From the NCBI GenBank assembly GCA_026724425.1, contig JAIUCV010000233.1, forward strand, positions 248,001 to 312,000: 64,000 bases of DNA. Direction: 5' to 3'. The notes beneath the pieces are model-generated. The model saw nothing but the letters and a program-made list of their open reading frames with translations. It had not been told where the DNA came from and did not search any database. Position numbers and translations under genes: made by a program. Below, in pieces: positions 49,484-62,000 of this stretch (position 1 is its first letter; each line of letters opens with the position of its first letter). Source of the stretch: Erythrophleum ivorense. Its lineage: Eukaryota > Streptophyta > Magnoliopsida > Fabales > Fabaceae.

Positions 49484-50903
49484 TGATGATTTCCTAATTT
49501 AAGATGAAAAAAGGGATATATTTGAGATTAAATTAGGGAGTCAAAGTATTTTTCTCTTGATTAATATGATTAAATGTGTATTCAATCAAACAAAATAAAC
49601 AAAGTGTTTTAATTGCAATATCTTTATTAGTTTGAGTTTCATTTTATGATTGATTTCGATTTCAGAGAAAAGTAAAAATTATAAAAAGAATTGAGAAAAG
49701 AGAGGAAAGCTTAGAAGTGAAAAATGCAAGTAGAACAAGTCCTTTCGCTATAGCTAAAACACAATTTGTTATAGCGAGAATGTGCTTTCGCTGTAGCGAG
49801 GAAGGTACTTCACCATAACGAAGTCGCGATGCATACAAATTTCAGGGAGTAACTTACTATAGCATAGTAGTAGCAAGAGCAGTAGAAATCTGGGAACCTA
49901 TGAGCTCTCACCATAGCGAGGGTCACTCATTGCCATAGTGAGATCAGCCTCTGAAACGCACAGCTTTGATTAGTGAGTTAAAACAGAGGAGAGGAGGTTA
50001 GGGCTTCATTATTCAGCGAGAGAGGAACGTTCTGGCAGATTAGGAGAGGAGAAAAATGCAAACGAGGTGTTGGAGAAGTTTTATACTGATCAGAAAATTA
50101 TTGATTCTGTCATTTATTCTTCCGATTAGGTATTTCTACTATATCTTCCCTTCTAGTTGATGATTGTTGATATGTTTGCTGAGATTGTTTGTGGATTTCA
50201 AGCCATGAGTGGCTAAATCTTATAATCTTTAGGGATTCTATGAACCTTTAATCTTTGGAGATTATTTCCCTTTTGATTATGTTAGATTATTGAAGGTTTT
50301 AGTGTTTAATCTGAATTATGGTTTCATTCTATTGATTGGCTTTCTTTAATTTGATTATGGGTTTGGTAATTAACCTTTGAAAGAAGGGAATTACTTATAG
50401 ACCGTTGATTAAACAACTTAAGATTAGATATAATCTAATTTGCACCTGAGGTAGAAATATACTCGGGGGCCCTAGGTATCTAGATAAGGTCTGAGCATAA
50501 TTGAATATTAACTACTCATTTAAGACATCAAAGAGTCAAGTTGATATAAAGGTTAAATGGATCGAAAGACATTTATACCCAATTAGACTTTTGATTCTAA
50601 AATTGATATTAAGCCAACTAATAAAAAAGGAGAATGATTGACATTGTATAAAAAGGGATTAGGATTTCTAGAATGTCTTTAATTGCTTATTTTCGATTAA
50701 AACTATCTTTTATTATTGTTAATTGCATTTGAATTAATTTTTATAAAAACTCAATTACCATTTGATTGTTTAACTAAAATGAACATGAGAACTATAATGC
50801 CTAATCATTAATCGTACTGATTCTCTGAGGGAATGACCTTGATTCATCGCATACTATTCTTATGACTTGTATACTTGCAATGTCATTATTCTAGTGAGCA
50901 TCA
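49484..50903 (+). mobile_element. Solo LTR, 1420-bp family, copy 2
   Basis: Begins TGATGATTTCC and ends GAGCATCA, with a perfect 5-bp duplication TTAAG on both sides (49479–49483 and 50904–50908). No internal region is present, so it is a solo LTR. It matches 28168–29587 in reverse with identical total length. A cluster of imperfect palindromes related to TCGCTATAGCGA lies at about 49745–49945. The parent retrotransposon family is unknown to me. Confidence 0.88.
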
Positions 50904-50939
50904 TTAAGTGAGGTTTTCAATGAATGTTTATAATTAGCT

Positions 50940-51165
50940 GAATCTTTACTTAATCAATCACCATACTCACCTCCATTATTACTAAACCTTAACTTGATTA
51001 AGACTTTATGGAAAACAAGTATGCATTATATTAATTTGCGTAACCTTTATTTGATCAATCACCTTACTCACCTCCATTATTGCTAAACCTTAACTTGATC
51101 AAGACTTTACAAAAAAAAAAAGGCATTTTACTAATTTGCTAAACCTTTACTTGATCAATTACCAT
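50940..51165. repeat. About 100-bp tandem repeat, 2.3 copies
   Basis: TTTACTTAATCAATCACC-like blocks begin near 50945, 51046 and 51146 (period 101 then 100 bp). CTCACCTCCATTATT and CTAAACCTTAACTTGAT recur in the first two units; the third is partial. Confidence 0.85.
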
Positions 51166-53772
51166 GGGTTTTTTTAAAGGGGGTTTCCTTGATGGATTTA
51201 CAAAGGGATTGGCAAGTTATTTTGAGCTAATGATTATTTCTTTCTTTCTTTCTTTCTTTTCTTTAATGGATTGAGATGTTTCCTTGTCCTCGACCGCTCT
51301 ACTATTTTCTCATCATAAAATTTGTTTTGTATTAAAAAAAAATTGTACAATGGTAATAAGTTGGCAAAATGTCCTGGTGATAATTAAGGCTATGCACTCT
51401 TACATTTTTTATTTTAATTTTTCTAAACTATTCTTATTCATGTATCATCTAATAAACATTGTTAAAATCACTTTTCAAGACTTGCTTTATTTTCACTTCT
51501 TCATGGATAAACTATAAAGATGTTTTTGGCCTCACTTGATAGAAAAATTTGGAGTTGGAAGATACGTTGATTCCATTGTTTTTGGTAAATTGTAAACTGA
51601 AAATTCAGTTTGTGTTTTCTTAATTAATTGGTTCTAGTTGCACTTTAGAGGTCCTTCGTAGTTTACTTCATTCGTGGTTTATATTATCCATGGTTTATAT
51701 ACTTATTTTTAATTAATCTAGCCCTGGTAGACTTTGTGTGAACGTTTTTATATTAATTTAGTGTTTTGGTACCATGAATTTATTTGTTGTTTCAATCTAG
51801 TATTTGGTCCATGAACATTTGTTGGAGGTACAAGATAGGTTATGTATGGCAAGACTTGTTGTTTCAACTTGGTCCTTTCCCTTTCCTTTGTGCCACATTA
51901 ATCCACTAATTTCAGTTTGTGCAAGATATGAGGAGAAAGCCTAGGAAACTAGGGCTACAAAGGTGTCTAAGCTTACACTAATCAAAAATGGCTTTCTAGC
52001 AGTAATTTTAGGAATTAACAGAGAATTAGAGTTTAACTATTTGTTTAGCTCTTTTAGTTTTTAAGGATGATCTCCTGACAACCTTAACCTTATGTGACTA
52101 GTATAACAGTTGTGATGTGATTGTGCTATATTGTAAAGGTCAACAGACTACTCAACAATGTTACATCATAGGAGTTTGGACTAGAGAAAGCCATGGTTTT
52201 TTTAAAGTGTGGTTTATATATTTCTCTTTCATATAAAATTTTGATAGTGCTCATGTGCTCATCATATATTTTTATCTTTTAAATCTTCCAATTCATATTT
52301 GACATTATGCAATTCCCTTAGCTTCATATCTTTAATTATAATGTTGTAGAAACATTGCAAGTGTCATTTTGCTCAAAGTATAGCTTCATTTGCTACCTCC
52401 TCTCTTGTGAATGCCTTGTATTCATATATCTCTTTCTTCTCATGCTTATCTATAAATATCACTTTGGCTTGAAACTGTGGTTCATGATTTGGACTATATT
52501 TTGCATATTAATAGTTTGTCAGAGATAAATTTAATTTTTTCAATAACTTTTTCAGATCATCTTGGATTGAAGAGTTATTATGACTTGTTCTTCTTCTTTT
52601 ATGACAACTTATGCTCTTTCATTTTCATTGATCACTATTGGCTACTACACAAATCTTTAGAGGTTTTATCTTCATAACCTCTTTAAAACTTCTTTATCTT
52701 CCCTTGTGGCTCGTACTCTTAACAGGTCTACTCAATATGGAGACTTCACAACTTTCTTAACGGATTTCCTCAATTTAGAAATATCATTGCAATAGCTTTT
52801 GTCTTCCTTAACCTATATTCATGTTTACATAACCAAGGCCCTGATATCACTTTGTTGGAGGAAATGATAAAGACATATGAGTAGCACTATCACAATTTTA
52901 TATGGAAGAGAGATATGTAAATCGCACTTTATATTATATTATAAACTATTTTACAAATTTACTTTTCTATCTCATATACTACTAATATCTACTTTCTATT
53001 TATACTAATATTTCATAACTATTAAACTCCCTTTATTAACTATTATATTTATAATATACAAATTTTCATATGAATCATATATTTTAAGATAATAATTCAT
53101 GACATGTAATATTAAAAGCTTTTGCTAAATTCTAAACATAAATAGCAAAAGGACTCATAGAATACTAAGTGATAATATTTAAGAAGTTTACTTATTTCCA
53201 TCAGTTCCTTTCCTCTAGTTCCTAGTTGAATGATGTTTTTCATCTACTCCTTTACTCTTTGTTACTGCATAGGAGTGGTTGAATGCTGTTTTTTATCTGT
53301 TCCTTTAACCTTTGTCATTTTGTCATATTTTGGCATTTCCTCTCAGAAGGAAGAAGATGATGTTCTTTGTGCTTTCAACTCCAGTAATCGTCCCTTGTAC
53401 TCGTAGATTCAGAAGGAAAATCAATTGAAATTGGCGCCAATCTCCCCTCCACGTTTCGTGTGATTGAAGTACAAGGAATTGCCTATATTCATCTCCCTAA
53501 ACGGTGCGTTGCATCTGGATGCCCAGCATTCCTGGTAATGCATTCAAAATGCAATGTATGGTTCCCTCAAAACAGTGTGTTTCGTACTAAGGTGAGGAGT
53601 CTGAGCAAATCACTCAAAACGCACGCACAGCCACCGTTCTACTAAATGATGTGTCAAATATTGGACGGCGCAATTGCTTGGATGGCATGGATCTCTTTAT
53701 TGCACCAAATGCTGTAATCCCCCTGGACGGCATGGATCTCTTTACTTGAATAAACATTCCTCCTTTTGGGTT
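51166..53772. other. Intergenic region, no supported gene
   Basis: AT-rich sequence. Open frames at 51284–51517, 52477–52677 and 53460–53645 have no recognised content. Near 53677–53745 a short block around GGCATGGATCTCTTTA occurs twice, 48 bp apart. I see nothing related to the missing 5' exons of pseudogene C here. Confidence 0.5.
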
Positions 53773-55760
53773 TAACGGGAAAGCAAATTGCAGGGCGGGC
53801 AAGACCTTGTGTTTAAAATAGCATCACCAGTTTACATTAATTTGTTTAGGATCAAAAGGCAGAGCTCAGGCGCATCGGTTATATCCAGCTAATCTGCTAT
53901 AATTTTTTCAAGTCTCTATATGTGGGAGTGAGTGTAGTTCTTAGACAAGGTATGCTTCTTTCTATCTATGAATACGTGTGTATTCTTCAGAAAATAGAGA
54001 GGGAAGAAAAGTATCCCAAGTTTTGCATGCATCTACATGTGTCCTTTTTACCTTTTTTTTATTATTTGATTGATGTGTCGTCGTTATTCTCAAATTAATC
54101 CTAAAAAATGTCTATACCTATATTGACAAAACGACTCAGGATCGAGAAGATTTAATGGCCGTTTGTTACCTAAATAATTAGGTATGAAAAGAGAGAAAAA
54201 AAGTGATTTTGTTAATAGAAAATATTTATAATATTTTTATTTTTAATAATTAAATACTAATTGATAAATAATATTAAATAATAATTATAAAATAAAATTA
54301 TAATTCTCTCCAACTTTCACCTTACATTGGCATACCAAACATGCCGAGTATGATGAGTGAACTTCTTTGTCGAAAGAAGGAGAAACACACATGGTCTGTA
54401 CAAATAATGAGTGAACTTCTTTGTCGTGCTTCCTTGAACGAGTATGATGACAATGGGAGCAAACCCCAAGCGTCTGCTTTTGCTTCAGAGGATGGGACGG
54501 CAGCTCCCTATTCTTTTGACGAAGCGGACAAGATCTCCAGACCTTTCCCCTCATACCTCGAGAACCAACAACAGGATAAAGGTAAATCAAAGAATTTTAT
54601 ATCTCAATATTTCTAAAAAGAAATAAACTAAGGGTTCTGTTCTCCCAAAAAAGAACATTAATTAGAATTTAAGTTTTCCTCAGATTCTTATGTGAAATAT
54701 CTTTAATCGTGAATTACATTTATTATGTGCAGAAGGTCAGAAAGATTCTAAAAAGTGGAGAATGGAGACACCCATATTAATCGCTGCAAGGAATGGAGTG
54801 ACGAAAATGGTGGAGAAATTCTAGAATTATTTCCGGTGGCTATTCACGACATGAGTGAAAACAACAAGAATATAGTGCTATTGGCAGTAGAGCACAAGCA
54901 ACCCCCCGGATATCAGCTATTGCTCGAAAGGAATATTCTGAAAGAAAGTATATTTCGGAAGCTGATGATAAGGGAAACAATGCATTACACTTGGTAGCCA
55001 AGTTTGTACAATACAAGCCTTGGCTTATTCCCGGTGCTGCACTCCAAATGCAATGGGAAATCAAGTGGTTCGACGTAATTAATTAGTAATCTAATTAAAT
55101 ATGCCTTGATATACCTGCTATTATTCGTTGAGCTATATATGTGACATGGATCTCATGGCTATAAATAGTGATGGGGATGATGCAGTTTGTGAAAGAGTCA
55201 ATGCCACCTCATTTCTTTGTCCGACACAACGACAACAATAAAACCCCAAAAAACATCTTCATCGAAACTAGCACTGAACTAGTGAAAAGCGGCGGGGAGT
55301 GGCTGACTAAAACCTCAGTAGTCATGCTCCATGGTGGCGGCGCTAATGTGTCAACTAAAACACTGGCTCTCCAACACTCGGAAAGCAGCCAGCATTCGAC
55401 TTTTTTGCCATCTTATCACTCATAGCTCTGTGCTACTCCACCACTGCGCGTGGTGGTGATTTTCCTATCTATACTCACTTCTCGTTATCAGGAGTATGAT
55501 TTTGGGGCAGACTTGCCCATGAAGCTACTATTGGATTTGACGTCTTTGTTAATATCCATTGCTTCCATGTTGGTGTCGTTTTGTGCTCGCCATTTCTTTG
55601 TGCTGCAGGAGATCAACTCCAATGCGCTACGCTTAGGAATATATGCGGTTACTTGCCTCTCAGTGACCCTATCTGCTTTGGCACAGTTTTCGCTTTACTT
55701 CGATCTAGTATGAGCCACCTTAAAAAATTTGCCATGGCGTAGCTGCAAGGCCACCTCCGG
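53773..55760 (+). pseudogene. Truncated ankyrin/PGG pseudogene C
   Basis: Similarity to gene A begins in the region matching A intron 4 and continues through exons 5–8 and the 3' UTR; the ankyrin exons 1–4 are absent. Breaks: exon 5 (about 53850–53950) has small deletions; exon 6 is split by a roughly 190-bp insertion (about 54156–54345) with a local 20-nt duplication; exon 7 (from about 54733) has two single-base deletions, the first creating TAG near 54822; exon 8 (about 55183–55715) has a one-base insertion, lacks about 40 bp that include the PGG motif, and stops early. It is closer to A than to B, for example in exon 7 and the 3' UTR, so it arose as a copy of A. Not expected to make a functional protein. 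Confidence 0.88.
54156..54345. mobile_element. MITE-like insertion in exon 6 of pseudogene C
   Basis: The sequence has no counterpart in exon 6 of genes A or B. The left end GGCCGTTTGTTACC and, in reverse, the right end GGCATGTTTGGTATGCC are loosely similar, suggesting degenerate terminal inverted repeats. The interior is very AT-rich with no coding. No clear target duplication is seen, possibly due to the rearrangement at its right border. Confidence 0.5.
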
Positions 55761-56379
55761 TAAATTAGAGTCGTCGAAAATGGAGAATATGCAAGGGAGA
55801 TAAAAAGGACAGGAAGGGGGGAATGTCGGGCAATCCCTCATTCTCGAATCTCATATAGTGTGTACTTGGATGATGTATAGGGATCAGCAAGGGAATGATG
55901 TATTAGCATAGTCTTAGGGTTTAATTGCTGTCTGAAAAATAATTTTGTTTGTAAGTGCGAAACAAAGAAATAATTTGTGTTTGATAAAATTAATTGATAA
56001 ATGTTTTAATTAATATTATTGTATTTAATAAATATTTTTATTATTAAATTGTTAAAAAATGTATTCAAGAGGATAAGTAAAAAAGATTAAATATAATTAT
56101 GGTAACTAATAGTTTTGAGTAGAACTATTATCTCTACAAAAAAAAAATTGTTTCTGCTTCAATTTGAAAGAAGTTTTAATTTTTTATTTCCTTCCCATGA
56201 TTAAAAAAAATATTTTTACCATTATTTAAAAGTAGCTTATTTTTTAGAAGTTGGACTACGCATTCCATTTAACTAAAATAAATATGATTTAAAAAAATAA
56301 ATTATTTCTTCTCTTCCAGAAGTTTGGCCAAACAGATTAATATATATTTATAAATTCAAGAAATGAAAAAGATGGAAAT
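55761..56379. other. 3' flank of pseudogene C
   Basis: Similar to the 3' flank of gene A (shared GAATCTCATATAGTGTGTAC and, near the end, AAATGAAAAAGA followed by GGAAATT). No gene. It ends at the LTR retrotransposon, whose left target site would be GAAAT (56375–56379). Confidence 0.6.
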
Positions 56380-58812
56380 TGTGAGACCCCGACGTGAATG
56401 CAGGAGGGGAAGAGAAAAACATGACGTGAAGAGGAATGCATGAAGTTGACTCCCCATGCAAAAATCGGACAGCTGCCATGCACCAAGTAATTCTCTGTTA
56501 TTTTACCGAAGTACCCCTCCTCTCCTTCTTCCTTCAGCTGGGTTTTTGGTCATTGCTCATCCATACTTTTTGCAAGATATATCCTCCAGCACAGCAGGCA
56601 CAGAACCGCCATTTTCATCCCCTGTTTTCGCTGGTTGCTGGCTTCTCTGCTTCTTCAAGCTGCTGTGCGCTGCTGTGGCTGTTTCTTCATGCTGTAAACC
56701 TGCTCCAGAACTGTTGCTTCATCCGTCGCATGGAGGCTCTTGGCTGGACGAATTGTACTGCTGCATAAACACTGAAGTCTTGCTTCTCTGTCCAGCGCTG
56801 TCCTGCCCTGTTCAGTGTTTCTGTTATTACTGTAAGTTGTTCCTTCAGTTCCTTTATGCTGTACGAGCTGTTGCTGTTATTTATCTGGTAGGAAAGCTTC
56901 ATTTCAGTCGCATATTCCCTCTGGTTGAATGAAGACTAAAGCTGACCGAAAAAGTCCTTTTTCTTCTCTGTTTCAGCGCTGATTTCGTTCAACTTACAGC
57001 TGCAAGCTCTCTTCGAATCTGGTTGGGTTTTACTGCTGTTTTTGGGTGAGTTTGAGGTTGAATTCCAGCTGCAAGTTCTCCTTGAATTGATGCTGTTCTG
57101 CTGCTGATTTTTGGGAAGCTCACGCCAGAAAATTCTGCTTCTTTTCCTCTGTTCAGCGCCTCCAGTAGACACTTGGTTCAGCGCTGTTTTGGTCCGAAAA
57201 TTTACTTGCAAGTTGCTCCCAGAGTTGCTAAATTGTAAGCTTGGAATTTTCGAAATATGTCTTGCTTTTTCTGGTCAATTTTCCAGCGTTTTTCTCCCCT
57301 GTATCATAATGCAATAAAACGTTTCTGTTGTGGCAGTTTGAAGGGAAGTCTCGTACAGGAGAAAAAGGGATGCAAAAGTGACTTTAGTTGGTTTGAACTT
57401 GATTTTCCTCATATTAAATGGTATACCCACTTTTCTATATATTAATCCCTCCCAAAAAGTTTGCATATGTATACACACCTAATTGAATTAAAGATCAAAA
57501 CCCCCTGTGCTCTTTTCTTTATTGTTAAATTAGAATACATTTTGAAATTTGGTGTAACTCTTAAGTGGAACCAAGGAATTTACCTTATGAGTTGGAAGGC
57601 GTGAAATTAGTAGAGGAACAAATTCTAACTTTTGATAAGTCTGAGTCCTGTATGAAATTTGATTCAGTTTCTAAACTCTGGTGAACGGGTATTGTAGGAG
57701 ATTCTGAAGGTTGAGGTGTAGCCGAGGAACGGGTCAGGGAAATTCTTGTAATATCTCGGAAGGTGAGTAAGTAACGTGGACCAAAGATTCAGAAAATTCT
57801 TATTTCTGTCCTTAAGTTTCCTTGCAGTGTTTTAAGGATTGGATTCTCTATCTATGGAGATATATATTTCAAAAATGTAGTCATAAGCACATTTACCAAA
57901 CTTTGATTTCAATCGGGAATTTTGCAAGTTTACGAATGTTGAGAAAAATTGGAAATCCTACTGTGAAACTGATCTGAACATATTTTGTCTGAAACGCTAT
58001 TTGGAAATTTTCTGGAGCTATCTGCTCAGAACCCTGTAGCTAACAACAGTAGATGTTAGCCCTGGTGCACCATGGTCTGAACCTCAGCTAGCAGGGGTGG
58101 TGCTAGCCCCGTGTGCAGGCCACCACACGTGGAGTCATTTATTCTCGCAAGCTGGAAGCTTTGCGTCTGTGTGATTTTTCCCGCGAGCTGTGTGCTCTGC
58201 GTCTGTGTTCCGATTGGTTCTGTTTAGATACGTTCGGTGTATTTTAAAAAAGAGTTTGTTTAAAATCTGTTTCATATGGTCTGTATCTGGATATATATAT
58301 ATGTAAACCTATTTGACCTACCTTTATTTTCAAAAGGGTCGGTGTGCTTATTCACTGAGTATTCGACTCATTTTTGTTTTTATATATATATTTTTTAGAG
58401 AGCAGTAGAGACTCGAATCTGCCCCCGGCCGCCTTCTAGTGGCCGACCCCTTGAGAAGTCCTTGGACGAGCCTGCGGAGCTTCTGTGGGTGTCTTTTGAT
58501 TGTATCTGCATTTTGTTTTGAAACTTTGTATCGCTTTGTAAAAGTTGGCTCCACTGAATCATTGTTAGGGTATCCCCACACCCCAGATGTTTTCTTTTGG
58601 TCTAATTGTACCCCTGTTGGGATTTATTGTACTGGCTGAGCGTTTGTAGAAATTTCGGGAGGTCTACGTTATAGAGGAGACTCTGCCGAAATTTCTACAA
58701 ATGCCCTTCAAAGAAAAGTTTGCATGTTTCATATGATCCAAACTTAAGCCTATAAGTATTTCCTCTAGAATTCCGCTTCCGCGCATGTGTACTTAAAATT
58801 TGGGATGTGACA
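56380..58812 (+). repeat. 5' LTR of the Ty3/gypsy element (2433 bp)
   Basis: Starts TGTGAGACCCCGACGTGAAT and ends GGGATGTGACA directly before the primer binding site. It carries a perfect 16-bp inverted repeat (58643–58658 and 58686–58701) with a 27-nt loop. Short open frames within it look accidental. Confidence 0.9.
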
Positions 58813-58815
58813 GTT

Positions 58816-58827
58816 TGGTATCAGAGC
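58816..58827 (+). promoter_or_regulatory. Primer binding site, initiator-tRNA-Met type
   Basis: TGGTATCAGAGC, three bases after the LTR end, is the usual complement to the 3' end of plant initiator methionine tRNA used to prime reverse transcription. Confidence 0.93.
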
Positions 58828-59035
58828 TTAGGTCTTTCTATGGTCCTGTGGAGCAAGAATTTTCAGTGGAATCTCAATTATGGTTATGAACCCGGGCGTA
58901 ACTATACTTGAGATGTCATTGAAAACCTTATAGGATATTCCAAGTCCTTCCTTTGAGTCTATTGTCTTGTTATATGTTACTTCCGATCTGGACAATGATT
59001 TGAATTTCGTTCATATTCTTTTGTAGTGTGTGGAG

Positions 59036-62000
59036 ATGCCTCCCAAAGTTCGTTCGGTTAACAGATTAGCAGCCGTGGATGAGGCTGTAGATGAGGCTTC
59101 TGCAAGTGCTTCAGCCCAACAAACTACTCCACCTGTCAGAGGCCGTGGTCGAGGTCGGGGTAGGGGTCGAGGAACTATTCGGCCCCCTAGGCAGGCCTCA
59201 CCTGCGGACCAGGTAGAGCCTCCACAGCCTGTGGAGGAAATTGCACCCCCCGTTCAGCCAAGACCGGCCGGGCCTCAGGTGATGAGGGAGGAGAGAGAGG
59301 TCCCGGTAACCCTCTCCCAGTTCTTAAAATTGAAGCCTCCCACTTATTCTGGGACAGATAGTCAGGAGGATCCCCAGTTGTTCCTTGATGGCATTGAGAA
59401 GATATGCCGAGCTCTGAGTTGCTCAAGTGCAAAATCCGCTGAGTTTGCCGGGTTTCAGTTACAAGATGCGGCTTACGTGTGGTATCAGACTTTATTGGGG
59501 GAAAGGCCGATAGGAGCTCCTCCGATGTTATGGGAAGAGTTTAAAGGACTCTTTATGGACCGCTTCTTACCACAGAGTGTCCGGGATGCTCGGGCCAGAG
59601 AATTTGAAGGTCTCAAGTTAATTCCAGGCATGAGCGTTTCTGATTATGACATCCGGTTCACCCAGTTGTCTCGCTATGCCCCCCACCTAGTCCCTACTGA
59701 GAGGGATAGGATCAAGCGGTTTGTGAATGGGCTACCTCGCATGTTGTATAGGGTGATTGCGCCCCAGATGAATCTCTTTCCTTCATACTCAGCTGCGGTG
59801 GATTGTGTACGCATGATAGAGATGAGAGATAGGGAGGAGGACATTGCTCAGAGAAAAAGGAAGCGTGATGGTGATGGGAGACAGGGAGGTAGTTCCTTTG
59901 TAGCTGGACCTTCTTATGGTCCCAGGCCTCAGAGTTATCAGAGATTCACTCCAGCTTTTACGGGGCCTCCGACCTCCTTTTCCACTGGTACTGACCGGCC
60001 CAGAGCATCTTTCCGAGGGGTTAGCACGATGTCTACCCCAGTTACTGCTCCATCCCGCCAGTCTAGAGGTCCCTGTTCCCTTTGTGGGAAGGTACACTCA
60101 GGCACTTGCTACAGAGAGACGGGAGCATGTTTCCGTTGTGGGCAGATGGGACATTTGGTGAGAGACTGTCCTCAGCGCTACCCTGAGTCGAGTCAGGCTT
60201 CCGTTCGACCTGCCAGGCAATTTTCAACGGGGACTCCATCTACTGGTGTAGCTACGGTTCAGAGTGGTCGAGGTAGTAGCAGTAGGACCGTAGTGGGCAG
60301 AGGACAGGCGACTGCAGGACGAGGTCAGGCTCGGGTTTTTGCCCTAAATAGACAAGACGCACAAGCTTCAAATGCCGTGGTGACAGGTACACTTACGGTT
60401 TGTTCACATGCTGCTTATTCCTTATTTGATCCTGGTTCTACGCATTCCTATATATCTCCGTATTTTGCAAAGAAGATTGGTAAGAATTCTGAAAAGTTAG
60501 AGTGCTCGTTGCTTGTGGCAACCCCAGTGGGGGAATCTGTAGAGGTAGATCGGGTATATAAGGCGTGTGTAATTGCACTGGCTGATTGTGAGACGTTGGT
60601 TGACTTGATAGTGCTTGCAATAGCGGAGTTCGATGTAATACTCGGAATGGATTGGTTAGCGTCTTGCTATGCAGTGGTGGATTGTCATCTTAAGCAAGTG
60701 AGATGTAATTTTCCTGAAAAATCATCCTTTGTCATTCAAGGTGACCGAAGTGAGGCACCAAACAATTTAATCTCTGCGATAGAAGCTCAGAGGCTTTTAA
60801 AGAAGGGGTATCAAGGATATTTGGCGATGGTTCGGGATCTGGAAGTACAAGTCCCAGTATTGGAACAGGTTCCTGTGGTAAAAGAATTCCCTGATATTTT
60901 TCCTGAGGAATTACCAGGATTGCCTCCTGAAAGGGACATTGAATTTTGTATTGATGTGTTATCAGGTACTCAGCCTATATCTATTCCCCCCTATCGAATG
61001 GCACCTCTGGAGCTTGGTGAACTAAAGAATCAATTGCAAGACCTGTTGGATAAGGGTTTTATTCGCCCTAGTACATCTCCTTGGGGCGCACCAGTCCTTT
61101 TTGTTAAGAAGAAGGATGGTTCTCTTCGTCTATGTGTGGATTACCGACAGCTGAATAAAGTGACAGTGAAGAATAGGTACCCTTTGCCTCGTATAGATGA
61201 CCTATTTGACCAATTACAGGGAGCTCAATACTTCTCCAAGATTGATTTACGATCCGGTTATCATCAGCTGCGAATCAGAAGGGAAGATATCTCAAAAACT
61301 GCTTTTAGAACCCGGTATGGTCACTATGAATTTCTAGTGATGCCATTTGGGTTAACCAATGCCCCGGCTGCCTTTATGGACTTGATGAATCGAGTGTTTA
61401 AGCCATTCCTGGATCGATTTGTGATCGTGTTCATTGATGATATTTTGATTTATTCTAAGGGCCATGAAGAGCATGAACAACATCTGAGATTGGCATTACA
61501 AGTGTTACGGGAACATCAACTGTATGCTAAACTTTCTAAATGCCAGTTTTGGCTAGAAAGGATTGCCTTTTTGGGCCATGTAATCTCAAGAGATGGGGTG
61601 CAAGTTGATCCTAGTAAAGTGGAAGCAGTTCAAAAATGGCCGAGGCCTACTACCGTTACCGAGATTCGCAGTTTCTTGGGCTTGGCAGGCTATTATCGTC
61701 GGTTTGTTAAAGACTTTTCAAAGATAGCTGCCCCACTGACAAAACTAACCCAGAAAAATGTGAAATTTCAGTGGTCTGAGCGGTGTGAAGAGGGGTTTCA
61801 GAAATTAAAGGATTGTCTGACTTCTGCACCAGTTTTGGCATTACCCTCAGGATCGGGAGGTTATGTGGTGTATTGTGATGCTTCTGGGATTGGTCTGGGA
61901 TGTGTATTGATGCAACATGGTCATGTGATTGCTTATGCCTCTAGACAACTCAAGAAGCACGAACAGAATTACCCAACCCATGACTTAGAAATGGCGGCAG

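Noticed and set aside
28168..50903. The two 1420-bp LTRs as the ends of one giant retrotransposon
   Set aside because: They are in opposite orientation, the right copy has its own complete target duplication, and intact plant genes lie between them.
56436..57478. Several 60–158-codon frames inside the 5' LTR
   Set aside because: LTRs of this group are non-coding. The frames differ between strands and are not preserved in the solo LTR at 46741–49272.
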